Origin: Roseateles_B flavus | GTDB taxonomy: Bacteria; Pseudomonadota; Gammaproteobacteria; Burkholderiales; Burkholderiaceae_C | Length of the DNA: 64,000 nucleotides | Direction of reading: 5' to 3' | NCBI RefSeq assembly: GCF_039872765.1 | Contig: NZ_JBDPZC010000001.1 | Span: 744,001-808,000 of the forward strand | The notes under the pieces: model-generated | The model's database searches: none | What the model saw: only the letters and a program-made list of their open reading frames with translations | What the model was told of the DNA's origin: nothing | Made by a program: the position numbers and the translations under genes | Shown here: piece after piece, positions 54,817 through 64,000 of the stretch | Layout of the letters: each line of letters begins with the position of its first letter | Numbering within the stretch: the first letter of the stretch is position 1

Positions 54817-56031
54817 TCAGTGCACCATGGCGTTCATCTGGATGATGGGCTGCAGCACCGCCAGCACGATCAGCATCACCACGCCGCCCATGGCCACGAT
54901 CAGCAGCGGCTCCAGCAGGGTGGCCATGGCCATGGCCCGGCGCTGGACCTCGGCGCTGAGCTGGGTGGCGGCGCGCTGCAGCATCTCGGGCAGCTGCCCG
55001 GTCTGCTCGCCCAGCCGGGCGAACATGGCCAGGAGGCCGGGGAAGCGCTTCTTGCCGGCCAGGGCCGGGCCCAGGGGCGCGCCTTCGCGCACGAGCACGA
55101 GGGCGTCCATGGCGTCCTCGCGCATGGCGGCATTGGAGAGCGTCTCGGCGGCGGCCTGCAGGGCCTTCAGGATGGGCACGCCGCTGCCGGCCAGCATGGC
55201 CAGGGTGCCTGCGAAGCGCGCGGCGTTGTAGCCCCGGGCCAGGCGGCCCAGCAGAGGCAGACGCAGGAGATGAGCATCGAAGCGGACCCGGAAGGCCGGC
55301 CGCTGCAGGGCCTGGCGCAGGGCCAGCAGGCTCCCCGTCAGCAGCAGGGCCACGAGCCAGCCCCAGTGCCGCACCAGATCGGAGAGCGCGAGCACGAACA
55401 CGGTCAGCGGCGGCAGGGCCTGCTTGCCGCTGACGAAGACGGCCGCGACCTTGGGCACCACATTGGTCAGCAGGAAGGTCACGATCAGCACGGCGATCAC
55501 GCAGACCACCAGCGGATAGGCCATCGCCCCCACGACCTTGGCGCGCAGCGCCTGGCGGTCCTCGAGGTCATCGGCCAGCTTCTCCAGCACGCGGCCCAGC
55601 GCGCCGCTCTGCTCGCCGGCGGCCACCACAGCGCGGTAGACGGGATCGAACTCGCGCGGCGCGGTGGCCAGGGCGCGGGCGAAGGCGGCACCGGCATTGA
55701 CCTCGGCGCGCAGCTGGGCCACCAGCTCGCGCTGGCGCTCGTCCTCGCATTCCTCGGTCAGGGAGGTCAGGGCCCGCTCGATGGGCAGGCCCGCTGCCAC
55801 CAGGCCGGCCAGCTGGCGCGTCCAGACCGTCAGCGTGGTCTGGTTGAAGACGCGACGTGCGAACAAAGAGGGCTTGGCCTCGGCGCTCTGCTGAGCCACG
55901 GCCTCCACGGCCACGGGCACCAGCTTCTGCGCGCGCAGGGCGGCGCGCGCGGCGCGCGGGTTGTCGGCCTCGATCAGGCCCTTGCTGCTGCGGCCGTCCT
56001 CGCTGAGGGCTTCGTACTTGTAGGCAGGCAT
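54817..56031 (-). CDS. gspF: Type II secretion inner-membrane protein GspF
   Basis: 404 aa. It is the polytopic platform protein of the type II secretion system that couples GspE to pseudopilus assembly. Two T2SSF domains (about 70-195 and 270-395) contain the repeated FxRxLAxLVxAGxPI motif (WTRQLAGLVAAGLPIERAL and FAGTLAMLAGSGVPILKAL), with three membrane helices. It is the last gene of the gsp operon in this window, 10 bp after gspE. Confidence 0.96.
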   Translation of the reverse strand: MPAYKYEALSEDGRSSKGLIEADNPRAARAALRAQKLVPVAVEAVAQQSAEAKPSLFARRVFNQTTLTVWTRQLAGLVAAGLPIERALTSLTEECEDERQRELVAQLRAEVNAGAAFARALATAPREFDPVYRAVVAAGEQSGALGRVLEKLADDLEDRQALRAKVVGAMAYPLVVCVIAVLIVTFLLTNVVPKVAAVFVSGKQALPPLTVFVLALSDLVRHWGWLVALLLTGSLLALRQALQRPAFRVRFDAHLLRLPLLGRLARGYNAARFAGTLAMLAGSGVPILKALQAAAETLSNAAMREDAMDALVLVREGAPLGPALAGKKRFPGLLAMFARLGEQTGQLPEMLQRAATQLSAEVQRRAMAMATLLEPLLIVAMGGVVMLIVLAVLQPIIQMNAMVH

Positions 56032-56041
56032 GCGGCCTCAC

Positions 56042-57478
56042 TCACTCGCGCGTGACGCGCAGCACTTCCTCTTGCGAGGTGATGCCAAGCGCCACCAGGC
56101 GCTCGCCGTCCTCGCGCATGGTGCGCAGGCCGGCGGCCTGGGCAGCCGCGAGCAGCTCGCTCTCGGCGGCACGGTTGTGGATCAGGTGCTGGACCTGGTC
56201 GGTGGCCGTCATCAGCTCGTAGACCCCCGTGCGGCCCTTGTAGCCGCTGTGGCCGCACTCGGCGCAGCCGACGGCGCGATAGCGGATCACCCCGTTCTCA
56301 TCCGCGGGCTCCGGCCGTTTGCAATGCGGGCACAGCTTGCGCACCAGGCGCTGCGCCAGCACGCCCAGCAGCGAGGAGCTCAGCAGGAAGGGCTCCACGC
56401 CCATGTCGATCAGGCGGGTGACGGCGCTGGGCGCATCGTTGGTGTGCAGGGTGGCCAGCACCAGGTGGCCCGTGAGCGAGGCCTGGATGGCGATCTGCGC
56501 GGTCTCGAAGTCGCGGATTTCACCGATCATGATCACGTCCGGATCCTGGCGCAGGATGGCACGCAGGGCCTTGGCGAAGGTGAGGTCGATCTTGGCATTG
56601 ACCTGGGTCTGCCCCACGCCGGCCAGCTCGTACTCGACCGGATCCTCGACCGTCAGCACGTTGGTGGTGCTGGTGTCCAGGGTCTGCAGGCCCGCGTAGA
56701 GCGTGGTGGTCTTGCCCGAGCCCGTGGGCCCCGTGACCAGCACGATGCCATGCGGCTGCTGCAGCTGGCGCTTGAATTCGGTCAGCAGCGCGCCGTCCAT
56801 GCCCAGGCCTTCGAGGCTGAACTTGGACTCCGACTTGTCCAGCAGCCGCAACACCGCGCGTTCGCCATGGGCCGAGGGCAGGGTCGAGACCCGCACGTCC
56901 ACCGCACGGCCGCCGATGCGCAGCGAGATGCGGCCGTCCTGCGGCAGACGCTTCTCGGCGATGTCCAGCTCGGCCATGATCTTCAGGCGCGAGATCAGCG
57001 CGGCATGCAGGGCGCGGTTGGGCTGCACCACCTCGCGCAGCGTGCCGTCCACCCGGAATCGCACGGAGCTGGCGCGCTCGTAGGGCTCGATGTGGATGTC
57101 GCTGGCGCCATCCTTCGCGGCCTGGGTCAGCAAGGCGTTGAGCATGCGGATGATGGGGGCGTCGTTGGCCGCCTCCAGCAGGTCTTCCACGGCGGGCAGG
57201 TCCTGCATCATGCGCGAGAGGTCCACCGCGCTTTCGACCTCGCCGACCACCGTGGCTGCGCTGCTCTCGGCGCCGGCATAGGCATTGCTGATGCGCTCGG
57301 CCAGCAGGGCCTGGGGCTGGGACTCCATGCGGTCCACCTGGTAGAGGCGCTGCACCTCGGACAGGGTCGCGAAGCTCACCTCGGGCGCGGCCCAGAGGGT
57401 CAGCTGCTGGCCGTCGTCTTCCAGCAGCACCGTGTGGCTGCGGGCGAAGGCATAGGGCAGGGGATGACGGCTGGCCAT
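56042..57478 (-). CDS. gspE: Type II secretion ATPase GspE
   Basis: 478 aa. It is the cytoplasmic hexameric ATPase that powers secretion. An N-terminal domain contacts GspL; Walker A is [16 protein letters not shown] (near 251), the Asp boxes and [17 protein letters not shown] follow, Walker B is IMIGEIRD, and a tetracysteine zinc module (CPHC near 380 and CAEC near 402) is present. The ATG at 57478 is four bases after the gspD stop. Confidence 0.97.
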   Translation of the reverse strand: MASRHPLPYAFARSHTVLLEDDGQQLTLWAAPEVSFATLSEVQRLYQVDRMESQPQALLAERISNAYAGAESSAATVVGEVESAVDLSRMMQDLPAVEDLLEAANDAPIIRMLNALLTQAAKDGASDIHIEPYERASSVRFRVDGTLREVVQPNRALHAALISRLKIMAELDIAEKRLPQDGRISLRIGGRAVDVRVSTLPSAHGERAVLRLLDKSESKFSLEGLGMDGALLTEFKRQLQQPHGIVLVTGPTGSGKTTTLYAGLQTLDTSTTNVLTVEDPVEYELAGVGQTQVNAKIDLTFAKALRAILRQDPDVIMIGEIRDFETAQIAIQASLTGHLVLATLHTNDAPSAVTRLIDMGVEPFLLSSSLLGVLAQRLVRKLCPHCKRPEPADENGVIRYRAVGCAECGHSGYKGRTGVYELMTATDQVQHLIHNRAAESELLAAAQAAGLRTMREDGERLVALGITSQEEVLRVTRE

Positions 57479-57482
57479 GGGG

Positions 57483-59702
57483 TCAGTTCTTGCTGGGGCC
57501 CAGGGGCAGGCCGGGCTTCTTCTCGTCGGCACCGGGCAGCAACGGCGCGCCGGTGTTGGGCAGGGCGAACTTGGACTCCGGCTGGCCCGCCTGCTGCAGC
57601 GCGCGGATGAACTCGTAGCGGTCCAGGGTGATCTCGTCGGCCGACTTCTGGTCACGCATGATCACCGGGCGCAGGAAGACCATGAGGTTGGTCTTCACGC
57701 GGCTGCGGCCGGTGTTCTTGAACAGGTTGCCGATGATGGGAATGCTGCCCAGGCCGGGCACGCGGCCCTCGCTGTCGGCGAACTCGTCCTTCAGCAGGCC
57801 GCCCAGCACGATGATCTCGCCGTTGTCCACGGAGACGGTGGTCTCGATGGAGCTTTTCTCGGTGGCCGGGCCGCTGGTGTCGGCCTTGGTGGTCGGGTCG
57901 ATGGAGGAGTTCTCCTGGTAGACCGTCATGCGCACCGTGCCGCCCTCGCCGATCTGGCTGCGGATGCGCAGGGTGATGCCCACGTCCTTGCGGTCAAAGG
58001 TCTGGAAGGGATTGACCGTGCCGGAGCTGCTGCCGGTGTTGGTGAAGGAGCCGGTCACGAAGGGCACGTTGCGGCCCACGACGATCTTGGCTTCCTCGTT
58101 GTCCAGCGCGACCAGATTGGGCGTGGACAGCACATTGGCGCCGGCCTCGGTCTCGAGGAAGTTGGCGATGGCGCCGAGGGTGTACTTGTCGCCGATCTTC
58201 TTCAGCAGGCCGAAGTTGAGGCCGGCCGGCGCATCCTTGACGGCAGAGGCCAGGCTGGCCGAGCCGCCATAGAGCGCGGCCGAACCCTGGATGATGTTGC
58301 CGGCGCCGGTGCCGAAGTTGGTGCCCAGGCCGGGGAGGGTGTTGTCCCCCTTGGTGCCGAAGAGGTTCTGCCACTGCACGCCGAAGGCCCCGGTCTTGGA
58401 GGCGTCGACCTTGACGATCAGGGTCTCGACATAGACCTGCGCGCGGCGGCCGTCGAGCTGGTCGATGACGTTGCGGATCTGGCGGTACAGCGGATCCGGC
58501 GCGGTGATGATCAGCGCATTGGTGGACGGGTCCGCCTGCACGAAGCCGCCGGTGGAGGGGCTGGGCGAGGACGAGACGGGCTGCGTCGCCGCTGCGGAAA
58601 GACCCGAGCTGCTGGTGGTGCTGTTGCTGCCCTGCCCGCTGCTGGTCATCGGGGCGTTGGGATTGCTGCCGGTGCCGAAATTGCCCAGTCCCGAGCCGCC
58701 CGGCGTGCTGCTGCCGCCGCCGGCGGAGCCACTGCCGCCGGCACCAAAGGCTGCGCGCAGCACGGTGGCCAGCTTGGTGGCATCGGCGTTCTTCAGGTAG
58801 ACGACACGGATGTTGCCGGTGCTGTCGCTGCCCGGCACGTCCAGCTTGGCGATGATGCTGCGCACGAAAGCGAGCTTGGCCGCATTGGGGGCGCGCACGA
58901 TCAGCGAGTTGCTGCGCGGATCGGCCACCACGCTGGCGCTGCCGCCGCTGGACAGGGCGGGCTGGTTCGGCGCCGCTGCCGCGCCGCCGCCATCGGACAG
59001 GCGGGCCACGAGGGCGGCCATGTCGGAGGCCACGCTGTGCTTCAGCGGGATGATCTCCAGGTCTGTCGAGGCCGGGGTGTCCATGGCCGCGATGATCTTG
59101 GCGATGCGCTGGAGGTTGTCGGCGTAGTCCGTCACCACCAGCGTGTTGTTGCCGGGATTGGCCTGCACCGTGTTGTTGGGGCTGATCAGCGGGCGCAGCA
59201 CGGGCACCAGGTTGTTGGCCTGCTCGTAGTTGAGGCGGTAGACCTGGGTCAGGATCTGGTCGCCGCGCGGTGCACCGTTGTCCAGGATGACGGCGCTGCT
59301 CTGCAGCTTGGCATCGGCCTCGGGCAGCACCTTCAGCAGGCCGCCGCTTTCCACCACCGTGAAGCCCAGGCCGCGCAGGCCGGCCAGGTAGTTGAGATAG
59401 GCCTCGTGCACAGACAGCGGCTGCTCGCTGTAGAGCGTGATCGTGCCCTTGACGCGTGGGTCGATGACGAACTGCTTGTCCATCATCACGCCGATGGCGC
59501 GGGTCACGGCCTCGATGTCCGCATTGACGAAGTTGAGAGTGACCGGGGTCTGGGCCTTGACCGCGGCGCCAGGCTTCTTGGCCTTGTGGGCGCCCGCGGT
59601 GGGCTGCGAGGGGGCCTGGGCCAGGGAGGGCGTGGACTGCGAGGCGAGGGCGGCCAGGGCCAGGGTCAGGACGCTGAGGCGGGGACGCGTGTTCATGCTC
59701 AT
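57483..59702 (-). CDS. gspD: Type II secretion secretin GspD
   Basis: 739 aa. A signal peptide (about 1-29) is followed by N0 ([21 protein letters not shown]) and N1-N3 domains (about 100-390), and the secretin core (about 400-700) that forms the outer-membrane channel. A Gly/Ser/Asn-rich low-complexity insert occupies about 319-386, within N3. Secretin motif: [22 protein letters not shown]. The ATG overlaps the gspN stop (ATGA). The C-terminus is short and has no obvious pilotin-binding S-domain. Confidence 0.96.
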   Translation of the reverse strand: MSMNTRPRLSVLTLALAALASQSTPSLAQAPSQPTAGAHKAKKPGAAVKAQTPVTLNFVNADIEAVTRAIGVMMDKQFVIDPRVKGTITLYSEQPLSVHEAYLNYLAGLRGLGFTVVESGGLLKVLPEADAKLQSSAVILDNGAPRGDQILTQVYRLNYEQANNLVPVLRPLISPNNTVQANPGNNTLVVTDYADNLQRIAKIIAAMDTPASTDLEIIPLKHSVASDMAALVARLSDGGGAAAAPNQPALSSGGSASVVADPRSNSLIVRAPNAAKLAFVRSIIAKLDVPGSDSTGNIRVVYLKNADATKLATVLRAAFGAGGSGSAGGGSSTPGGSGLGNFGTGSNPNAPMTSSGQGSNSTTSSSGLSAAATQPVSSSPSPSTGGFVQADPSTNALIITAPDPLYRQIRNVIDQLDGRRAQVYVETLIVKVDASKTGAFGVQWQNLFGTKGDNTLPGLGTNFGTGAGNIIQGSAALYGGSASLASAVKDAPAGLNFGLLKKIGDKYTLGAIANFLETEAGANVLSTPNLVALDNEEAKIVVGRNVPFVTGSFTNTGSSSGTVNPFQTFDRKDVGITLRIRSQIGEGGTVRMTVYQENSSIDPTTKADTSGPATEKSSIETTVSVDNGEIIVLGGLLKDEFADSEGRVPGLGSIPIIGNLFKNTGRSRVKTNLMVFLRPVIMRDQKSADEITLDRYEFIRALQQAGQPESKFALPNTGAPLLPGADEKKPGLPLGPSKN

Positions 59703-60529
59703 CCGATCGTGATGACGGAGCGCGCGCCTTGGCGCCGCCCGATGATGTTCAGGAGATTGTTGAGGGCCGTCTCGCGGCCGGTGGCGGCCGAAGCCTCGCC
59801 CTGGAACTGCAGGCGCTGGCCTTCGCCGACACGACCCTGGCCCTGCAGCTGCAGGGCACCGTCCAGGGTCTGCAGCTCGATGCGGGTCAGCCCGGGCTTC
59901 TGGGCATCGCCCACCAGGCTCAGCTTGTAGCTGCCCAGCGGGGCGAGCGTGGAGACCCGCGAGCCGATGTTGACGAGTTCGAAGTCCAGCTGGCCCTGCT
60001 GCTGCCATTGGCCGCCCTGGTACTGCAGGCTGAGCTGGCGCGCGCTCAGGCGCAGCGAGCCGGAGAGCTGCAGGGTGTTCCAGGGCGTGCCCAGGCCGCC
60101 CAGCCAGGCCGCCGGCACGCGCGCCAGCCACTGGTCCTGGGCCGGCAGATCCAGGCGCAGGCGGCCCCAGCCGGGCTGGACGCGCAGCGAGAGGGTGTCG
60201 TTGATGCAGCAGTCCTGGCGCAGGCGCAGCACCGGTTGCCAGCCGTCCAGGCCCACGGACCAGGACAGGCGCCCCGGCAGGCTGGCTGCGTCACGGCTGC
60301 CGGGGCCGCCCTGCAGGACCAGCACGCCGGAACCGTTCCAGACGCTGCCGCTGGCATCGGCCAGCAGGAGGTGCTCGCCGCTGGATTGCGCCAGGCCCTG
60401 GGCCAGCCATCGGGCCGGTGCGCACAGGACCAGGCCGACGAGGCCGCCCACGAGCGCACCGCCCAGGGCCCAGCGCCGCGGCAGCCGCGGCTCGGCACTG
60501 GCGAGCTTGCGCGTGGAGCGACGGGTCAT
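59699..60529 (-). CDS. gspN: Type II secretion protein GspN
   Basis: 276 aa. One N-terminal transmembrane helix (about 20-42, WALGGALVGGLVGLVLCAPARWL) is followed by a periplasmic beta-rich domain. GspN is an accessory component found only in some systems; its role is poorly defined. The start ATG overlaps the gspM stop (ATGA), and the stop overlaps the gspD start. Confidence 0.88.
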   Translation of the reverse strand: MTRRSTRKLASAEPRLPRRWALGGALVGGLVGLVLCAPARWLAQGLAQSSGEHLLLADASGSVWNGSGVLVLQGGPGSRDAASLPGRLSWSVGLDGWQPVLRLRQDCCINDTLSLRVQPGWGRLRLDLPAQDQWLARVPAAWLGGLGTPWNTLQLSGSLRLSARQLSLQYQGGQWQQQGQLDFELVNIGSRVSTLAPLGSYKLSLVGDAQKPGLTRIELQTLDGALQLQGQGRVGEGQRLQFQGEASAATGRETALNNLLNIIGRRQGARSVITIG

Positions 60530-61038
60530 GGAGCGGCTCCGCCGTCCAGGGCCAGCACGATCACGCCGTTGTAGCCGGTGGGGCTGCGCTGCATCTGGGC
60601 TTCGATGGTGCGGGCGCGGGCCGCGCTGCGGGCCTCGGCCAGCCAGTTCTGCAGCTGCTCGGGACTGATGTTGCGCAGCTGCAGGGTGGCGCGATCGCCG
60701 CTGACCTGCAGCTGGGCGCTGCCGCCCAGGCGTTCGGTGGACGCCTTCAGCGCCTGCTCGGCCTGCGCGGGCGGCACGGGCGGCAAATCCTTCAGGGTCT
60801 TGCTTTCCTGGGCCAGGCGGCGCATCTGCTGCAGCTGCTCCTCGGCTTGGGCCAGGCGCGGCGGGGTCTCGCGCAGGCCGCGCAGGGCGGGCTGCAGGGC
60901 GAGCAGCCACAGCAGCAGGGCCGCCAGGGCGATGCCGCCCAGCTGGAGCATCGTGCGCTCGCGAGGCTGCAGGGCCTGCCAGTGCTGCTGCAGAGCCTGG
61001 AGCTGGGGCGGGAGGGGGCGTCGGGTCGGGGCGTCCAT
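60526..61038 (-). CDS. gspM: Type II secretion protein GspM
   Basis: 170 aa. A short cytoplasmic N-terminus (LQPRERTMLQLGG) is followed by one transmembrane helix (about 32-50, GIALAALLLWLLALQPALR), a coiled coil and a periplasmic ferredoxin-like domain. It partners GspL in the inner-membrane platform. It lies 22 bp after gspL and overlaps gspN. Confidence 0.92.
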   Translation of the reverse strand: MDAPTRRPLPPQLQALQQHWQALQPRERTMLQLGGIALAALLLWLLALQPALRGLRETPPRLAQAEEQLQQMRRLAQESKTLKDLPPVPPAQAEQALKASTERLGGSAQLQVSGDRATLQLRNISPEQLQNWLAEARSAARARTIEAQMQRSPTGYNGVIVLALDGGAAP

Positions 61039-61060
61039 GGGTCTCTTCCGTGCCAGGGGC

Positions 61061-62329
61061 TCAGGAGCCCGCAGCGGTGCCGCGCTGGCGGCTGATCTGC
61101 AGCTGGCCGTTCTGGTTGTCCAGGGTCCAGCCCTCGCTGGCCAGCTGGCGCTTGAAGGCCTCGATCTGGGCCGGGCTCCAGCTCGTGGCGGGGAAGGCCA
61201 GGCGGCCGTCCTCGAATTTCAGGGCCTCGGCGGGCGGCATGTCAGCGGGCCAGGCGGTGGCGGCTGCGCTCAGCAGGGCCTCGAAGTCACGCTCGCCGAT
61301 CAGGCCGGCGCGGGCACGCAGGGCATCGGCGGCCTGGCGCATCTGCAGGGGGGCGTCATGCACCACGCGGGTCGCCGGGAACGCGCCCATCAGCAGGCTG
61401 CTCATCTCGGCCTGCACCCCCCGCAGCCGGCTCTTCAGCTGCCAGGCCTGCACATTCATGGCCAGCAGCTGCACCAGCACCAGGCCCGCCAGGCCCAGCC
61501 GGGCCGGCCGCCAGGCGGGGCTCATCAGCTGCCGGCCCCACTGGCGCAGGGCCTGCAGGCCGCGCGTGCGGGGCAGGAGGTCGAACTGACGCAGGTTCCA
61601 GGGGCTCTGCAGGGCCTGCAGGGCGCGAGCGCTGGCGGCCAGCACGCTCACAGGGTGACCCTGCCAGCGCTCGGCAGCCTGCACGGCGTCGGGCGAGGCC
61701 GTCCAGGCCAGCTCGCCCACACCGGGGCTCAGCAGCTGGCGGGTCAGCGGGCCGTCCAGGGGCAGCAGGGTGACGCCGCGGGCATCGCTGAGGATCAGGC
61801 TCAGCACGTGATCCTGGGCCTCGGCATCGCCCAGACGGTCCAGCACATGGGCGCGCGCTGCTTCGCCGGGCCAGCTCAGTGGCAGCACGCGCTCCACCAG
61901 CCGACCTGCCTGTTCCAGGGCGTTGAGATGCTGCTGCAGCCAGCTCTTGTGGCAGGCGCAGACCCAGGAGCGTTCGTCGGCATCTGCCTGGGTGGCGACG
62001 GCGAAGTGAAGCTCGTCCGCTTCTTCAAGCAGCTGCTCTTCCAGCATGCCGGCGAGGGCCGCCTGCAGCTTGCCACGTGCCGCCTTGGGCAGCTTCAGCT
62101 GGTGCCAGCTCAGCTCGCCGTCGGGGACCACGGCGACGCAGGCCGACGCAGCAGGCAGCGCGTCAGGCAGGGCGCGGCCCTGGGCCGTGAGCCCCAGGCC
62201 GTCCGTGCTCAGCAGGTATTCGAATTCCATAGGCTCGGCGCCCTGCCCGGCTCGCGGGGGCGCGTCGCTGTGCGCGGCGCGGCCCAGGCGGGCGCGCGGC
62301 GGCAGAAGGATCAGCAGGGTCGAACTCAT
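61061..62329 (-). CDS. gspL: Type II secretion protein GspL
   Basis: 422 aa. The cytoplasmic actin-like domain (about 1-255) binds GspE, a transmembrane helix follows (about 275-295, ARLGLAGLVLVQLLAMNVQAW), then a periplasmic ferredoxin-like domain (about 330-422). Motifs: ELSWHQLKLPKAARGKLQAALAGMLEEQLLEE in the cytoplasmic part. It is preceded by the only real gap in the operon (133 bp), which holds a palindrome at 62396-62409. Confidence 0.94.
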   Translation of the reverse strand: MSSTLLILLPPRARLGRAAHSDAPPRAGQGAEPMEFEYLLSTDGLGLTAQGRALPDALPAASACVAVVPDGELSWHQLKLPKAARGKLQAALAGMLEEQLLEEADELHFAVATQADADERSWVCACHKSWLQQHLNALEQAGRLVERVLPLSWPGEAARAHVLDRLGDAEAQDHVLSLILSDARGVTLLPLDGPLTRQLLSPGVGELAWTASPDAVQAAERWQGHPVSVLAASARALQALQSPWNLRQFDLLPRTRGLQALRQWGRQLMSPAWRPARLGLAGLVLVQLLAMNVQAWQLKSRLRGVQAEMSSLLMGAFPATRVVHDAPLQMRQAADALRARAGLIGERDFEALLSAAATAWPADMPPAEALKFEDGRLAFPATSWSPAQIEAFKRQLASEGWTLDNQNGQLQISRQRGTAAGS

Positions 62330-62395
62330 GGTCTCTCTTGAAAGGCGGCCATTCTAGGAGTGCGGCAGCCCGGGGACTTTGGGGGCGGGCGCGGC

Positions 62396-62409
62396 CCGCA
62401 CGCGTGCGG
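62396..62409. promoter_or_regulatory. Palindrome in the gspK-gspL gap
   Basis: CCGCACGCGTGCGG is a perfect 14-base palindrome in the 133-bp space between gspK and gspL. It could be a protein-binding site or the turn of an mRNA hairpin separating two segments of the operon. Confidence 0.35.
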
Positions 62410-62462
62410 CCGTGTCGCTCCTGGTCCTCCGGCACGGCGCTCGCACGCGCATTCTGGCGAAG

Positions 62463-63443
62463 CTAGGGCGCTTGCAACATCAGGTTTACACGCTCCCTTG
62501 CAACAACACGCATCTCCAGGCCGTTGCGCCAGACCAGGGAACGCTCTTGCAGCACCCGCTCGTCCAGCCGCAGCGTGCCGGTGATGAAGAAATAGGCCGA
62601 GGCGACGCCCGCGCGGCTTTCGTCCGGCGGCACGCCCTGGGGCAGGTAGCGCTGGATGTCGTTCTGAGACTTCAAGGGCTGGTTGATGCGGTCGCGCACG
62701 ATGCGCTCGGCGCTGCCCAGGTCCATGCCCTCGAACAGCGCGGCGATGACCTCCCGCGGCGCGGTATTGAGGTTCACCGGGGTCTTCTGCGGCAGCAGGG
62801 TCACGAAGGGCTTGAGGCGCTTGACCACGTCGGGCGCCAGGCCCAGCCAGCTGAGCTCGTCCACGGTGTTGGGCATCAGCGGTGCCTGGCTCTTGTCCTC
62901 GATGAGACCGGCGGCGGCGCGCAATTGCTTGACCAGCAGCTGGGCGGTGCCGGAGGGCACGCCGGCGCTGTCGCACAGGCGCTGCAGGGTGCGCAGTTCG
63001 GCGGCGGGGACCTGCTCGCCCAGGGTCAGATTGCGCAGGTTGTAGAGGGCCTGGGCATCGCTCAGCTGACCGGACAGGAAGGCCTCGGGGCCGTCGACGG
63101 CCTCCTCGCCGGGCGGCTTCTTGCCGTCCTGGTCGGCGGCCAGGAAGGTGGACAGGCGGGCCTCGGCCAGGGGCACCGCCCAGACCTCGCCCAGGTGGTC
63201 GACGGCCTCGCGCTGATTGGCCCGGGCGTCCTCGCGCAGGATCAGGCGGGCCCAGTCCAGGGCGCCCTGGAGGATCCAGGCGGACTGGGCGCGGGCCCGG
63301 TCCGCGGTCTCGATCTGCACGGCGCGGTACTGGCGCCAGATCATGGCGGCCGCAAGGCTGGTCACCAGGGTCACCAGCAGCAGCGCCGTCAGCAGGGCGG
63401 CGCCGCGCTGCCGTGGCAGGGCAGGGGTCAGGGCGGGCCTCAT
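62463..63443 (-). CDS. gspK: Type II secretion minor pseudopilin GspK
   Basis: 326 aa. A type IV-prepilin-like N-terminus (RQRGAALLTALLLVTLVTSLAAAM, processed at the Gly before AALL) is followed by a large alpha-helical domain characteristic of GspK (DWARLILREDARAN, VNLNTAPREVIAALFEGMD, the helix-hairpin region). It caps the pseudopilus tip with GspI and GspJ. The ATG overlaps the gspJ stop (ATGA). Confidence 0.95.
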   Translation of the reverse strand: MRPALTPALPRQRGAALLTALLLVTLVTSLAAAMIWRQYRAVQIETADRARAQSAWILQGALDWARLILREDARANQREAVDHLGEVWAVPLAEARLSTFLAADQDGKKPPGEEAVDGPEAFLSGQLSDAQALYNLRNLTLGEQVPAAELRTLQRLCDSAGVPSGTAQLLVKQLRAAAGLIEDKSQAPLMPNTVDELSWLGLAPDVVKRLKPFVTLLPQKTPVNLNTAPREVIAALFEGMDLGSAERIVRDRINQPLKSQNDIQRYLPQGVPPDESRAGVASAYFFITGTLRLDERVLQERSLVWRNGLEMRVVARERVNLMLQAP

Positions 63444-64000
63444 GACTGCGGTCCCAGCATGACCTGGCGCAGCAGCGGGCCGCCATAGCCCTGGCCGTCC
63501 TGGAACTGCAGCTGCATGCGCACGCCGGTGGGCAGCTTCTTGCGGGCGGGGGCGCCGGGGTTCTTGTCGGTGCCGGCGTCCGAGCCCTGGCCGCCCGTGC
63601 CCGATCCTGCGCCGCCGGTCTGGCCGGCGCCGCTGCCGGTGCCAGCGCTGGTCCCTGTGCCCGTGCCGGTACCTGTGCCCGTGCCCGTGCCCGTGCCCTT
63701 GCCGGCCCCTGTGGCGGGCGGCGGCGGGCTGTCCTTCTCGACGTCGTCGGCGGACTGCGCATTGCTCCAGCTGTTGCCCCGGAAGAAGTACATCTGCCAG
63801 CCCTGCACCCCATCGAGGGCCTTGAGCCGTCGCTCATCCAGTACCAGGGCCTGCTGGCTCTGGGCCCAGGCCGTCCGCAACTCACTGCGGGTGCGGGCGA
63901 TGCGTGATTCCCAGCGGTAGAGGCTGCCCTCGCGCACACCCCAGGCCACCAGTTGCAGGCCCTCGGGGCGATGGCGGGTGATGCGCAGGGTGGCGCCGTC
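63440..64000 (-). CDS. gspJ: Type II secretion minor pseudopilin GspJ, 5' end outside window
   Basis: The frame is open to the right edge (187 codons visible, stop at 63440), so the gene's start and prepilin leader are beyond the window. Visible motifs are RPEGLQLVAWGVREGSLYRWESR and GVQGWQMYFFRGNSWSN, as in GspJ. A low-complexity tract in the C-terminal third (AGKGTGTGT..., eight Gly-Thr pairs) is encoded by a hexanucleotide repeat (about 63653-63702). It is followed by gspK with a four-base overlap. Confidence 0.9.
   Translation of the reverse strand, partial: DGATLRITRHRPEGLQLVAWGVREGSLYRWESRIARTRSELRTAWAQSQQALVLDERRLKALDGVQGWQMYFFRGNSWSNAQSADDVEKDSPPPPATGAGKGTGTGTGTGTGTGTGTSAGTGSGAGQTGGAGSGTGGQGSDAGTDKNPGAPARKKLPTGVRMQLQFQDGQGYGGPLLRQVMLGPQS

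Overview
This 64 kb window comes from a high-GC, Gram-negative chromosome. Its gene content and order (rplM-rpsI-erpA-anmK-M23 peptidase-tyrS, yggS divergent from pilT-pilU, dolP-diaA-yraN-rsmI, gsp J-K-L-M-N-D-E-F) fit a betaproteobacterium of the order Burkholderiales, probably the Rubrivivax/Leptothrix/Roseateles lineage. That placement is inferred from synteny and protein character, not from a search. The region looks like ordinary core chromosome. I saw no rRNA, tRNA, CRISPR array, prophage, transposase or integrase.

Layout. Bases 1-6.0 kb hold the 3' part of an unrecognised gene, a large indolepyruvate ferredoxin oxidoreductase with a divergent Lrp/AsnC regulator, and a CBS-pair protein. 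Bases 6.3-11.2 kb are a signalling patch: an Aer-like PAS chemoreceptor, a PAS-GGDEF(degenerate)-EAL protein, cheZ and mtfA. At 11.8-15.1 kb is a large TonB-dependent receptor with a pair of LacI-type operator-like palindromes upstream. A periplasmic binding-like protein, the GTPase YlqF and a TPR-GAF histidine kinase follow to 19.9 kb. Then come a secreted M4 metalloprotease with a structured leader, a stand-alone TonB C-domain protein, a second chemoreceptor, and a yggS-cytochrome c-cytochrome c operon divergent from pilT-pilU. Bases 30.8-35.8 kb carry the envelope/ribosome cluster dolP-diaA-yraN-rsmI, a small repeat protein and tldD.

The most interesting feature is at 35.9-36.1 kb. Upstream of the DAHP synthase gene (aroG) there is an uncalled 24-codon leader peptide with seven aromatic residues in eight positions (FYFAFFWF), followed by a strong intrinsic terminator. 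A segment of the leader is identical to the 3' arm of the terminator, so it can form a competing anti-terminator. This is the architecture of classical translation-coupled attenuation of aromatic amino acid synthesis.

The rest holds htpG, srkA, a DUF2726 protein, a GNAT acetyltransferase, rplM-rpsI with a clear sigma70-type promoter, erpA, anmK, an M23 peptidase, tyrS, a tricorn-type S41 protease, a 5'-nucleotidase and a Lon-like AAA ATPase. It ends with most of a type II secretion operon (gspJ to gspF, minus strand), which runs off the right edge inside gspJ. The M4 protease is a plausible substrate of this secretion system. A short motif (GGCAAGACCTGACCCC and variants) recurs through the window on both strands, between and inside genes, and looks like a dispersed repeat family.
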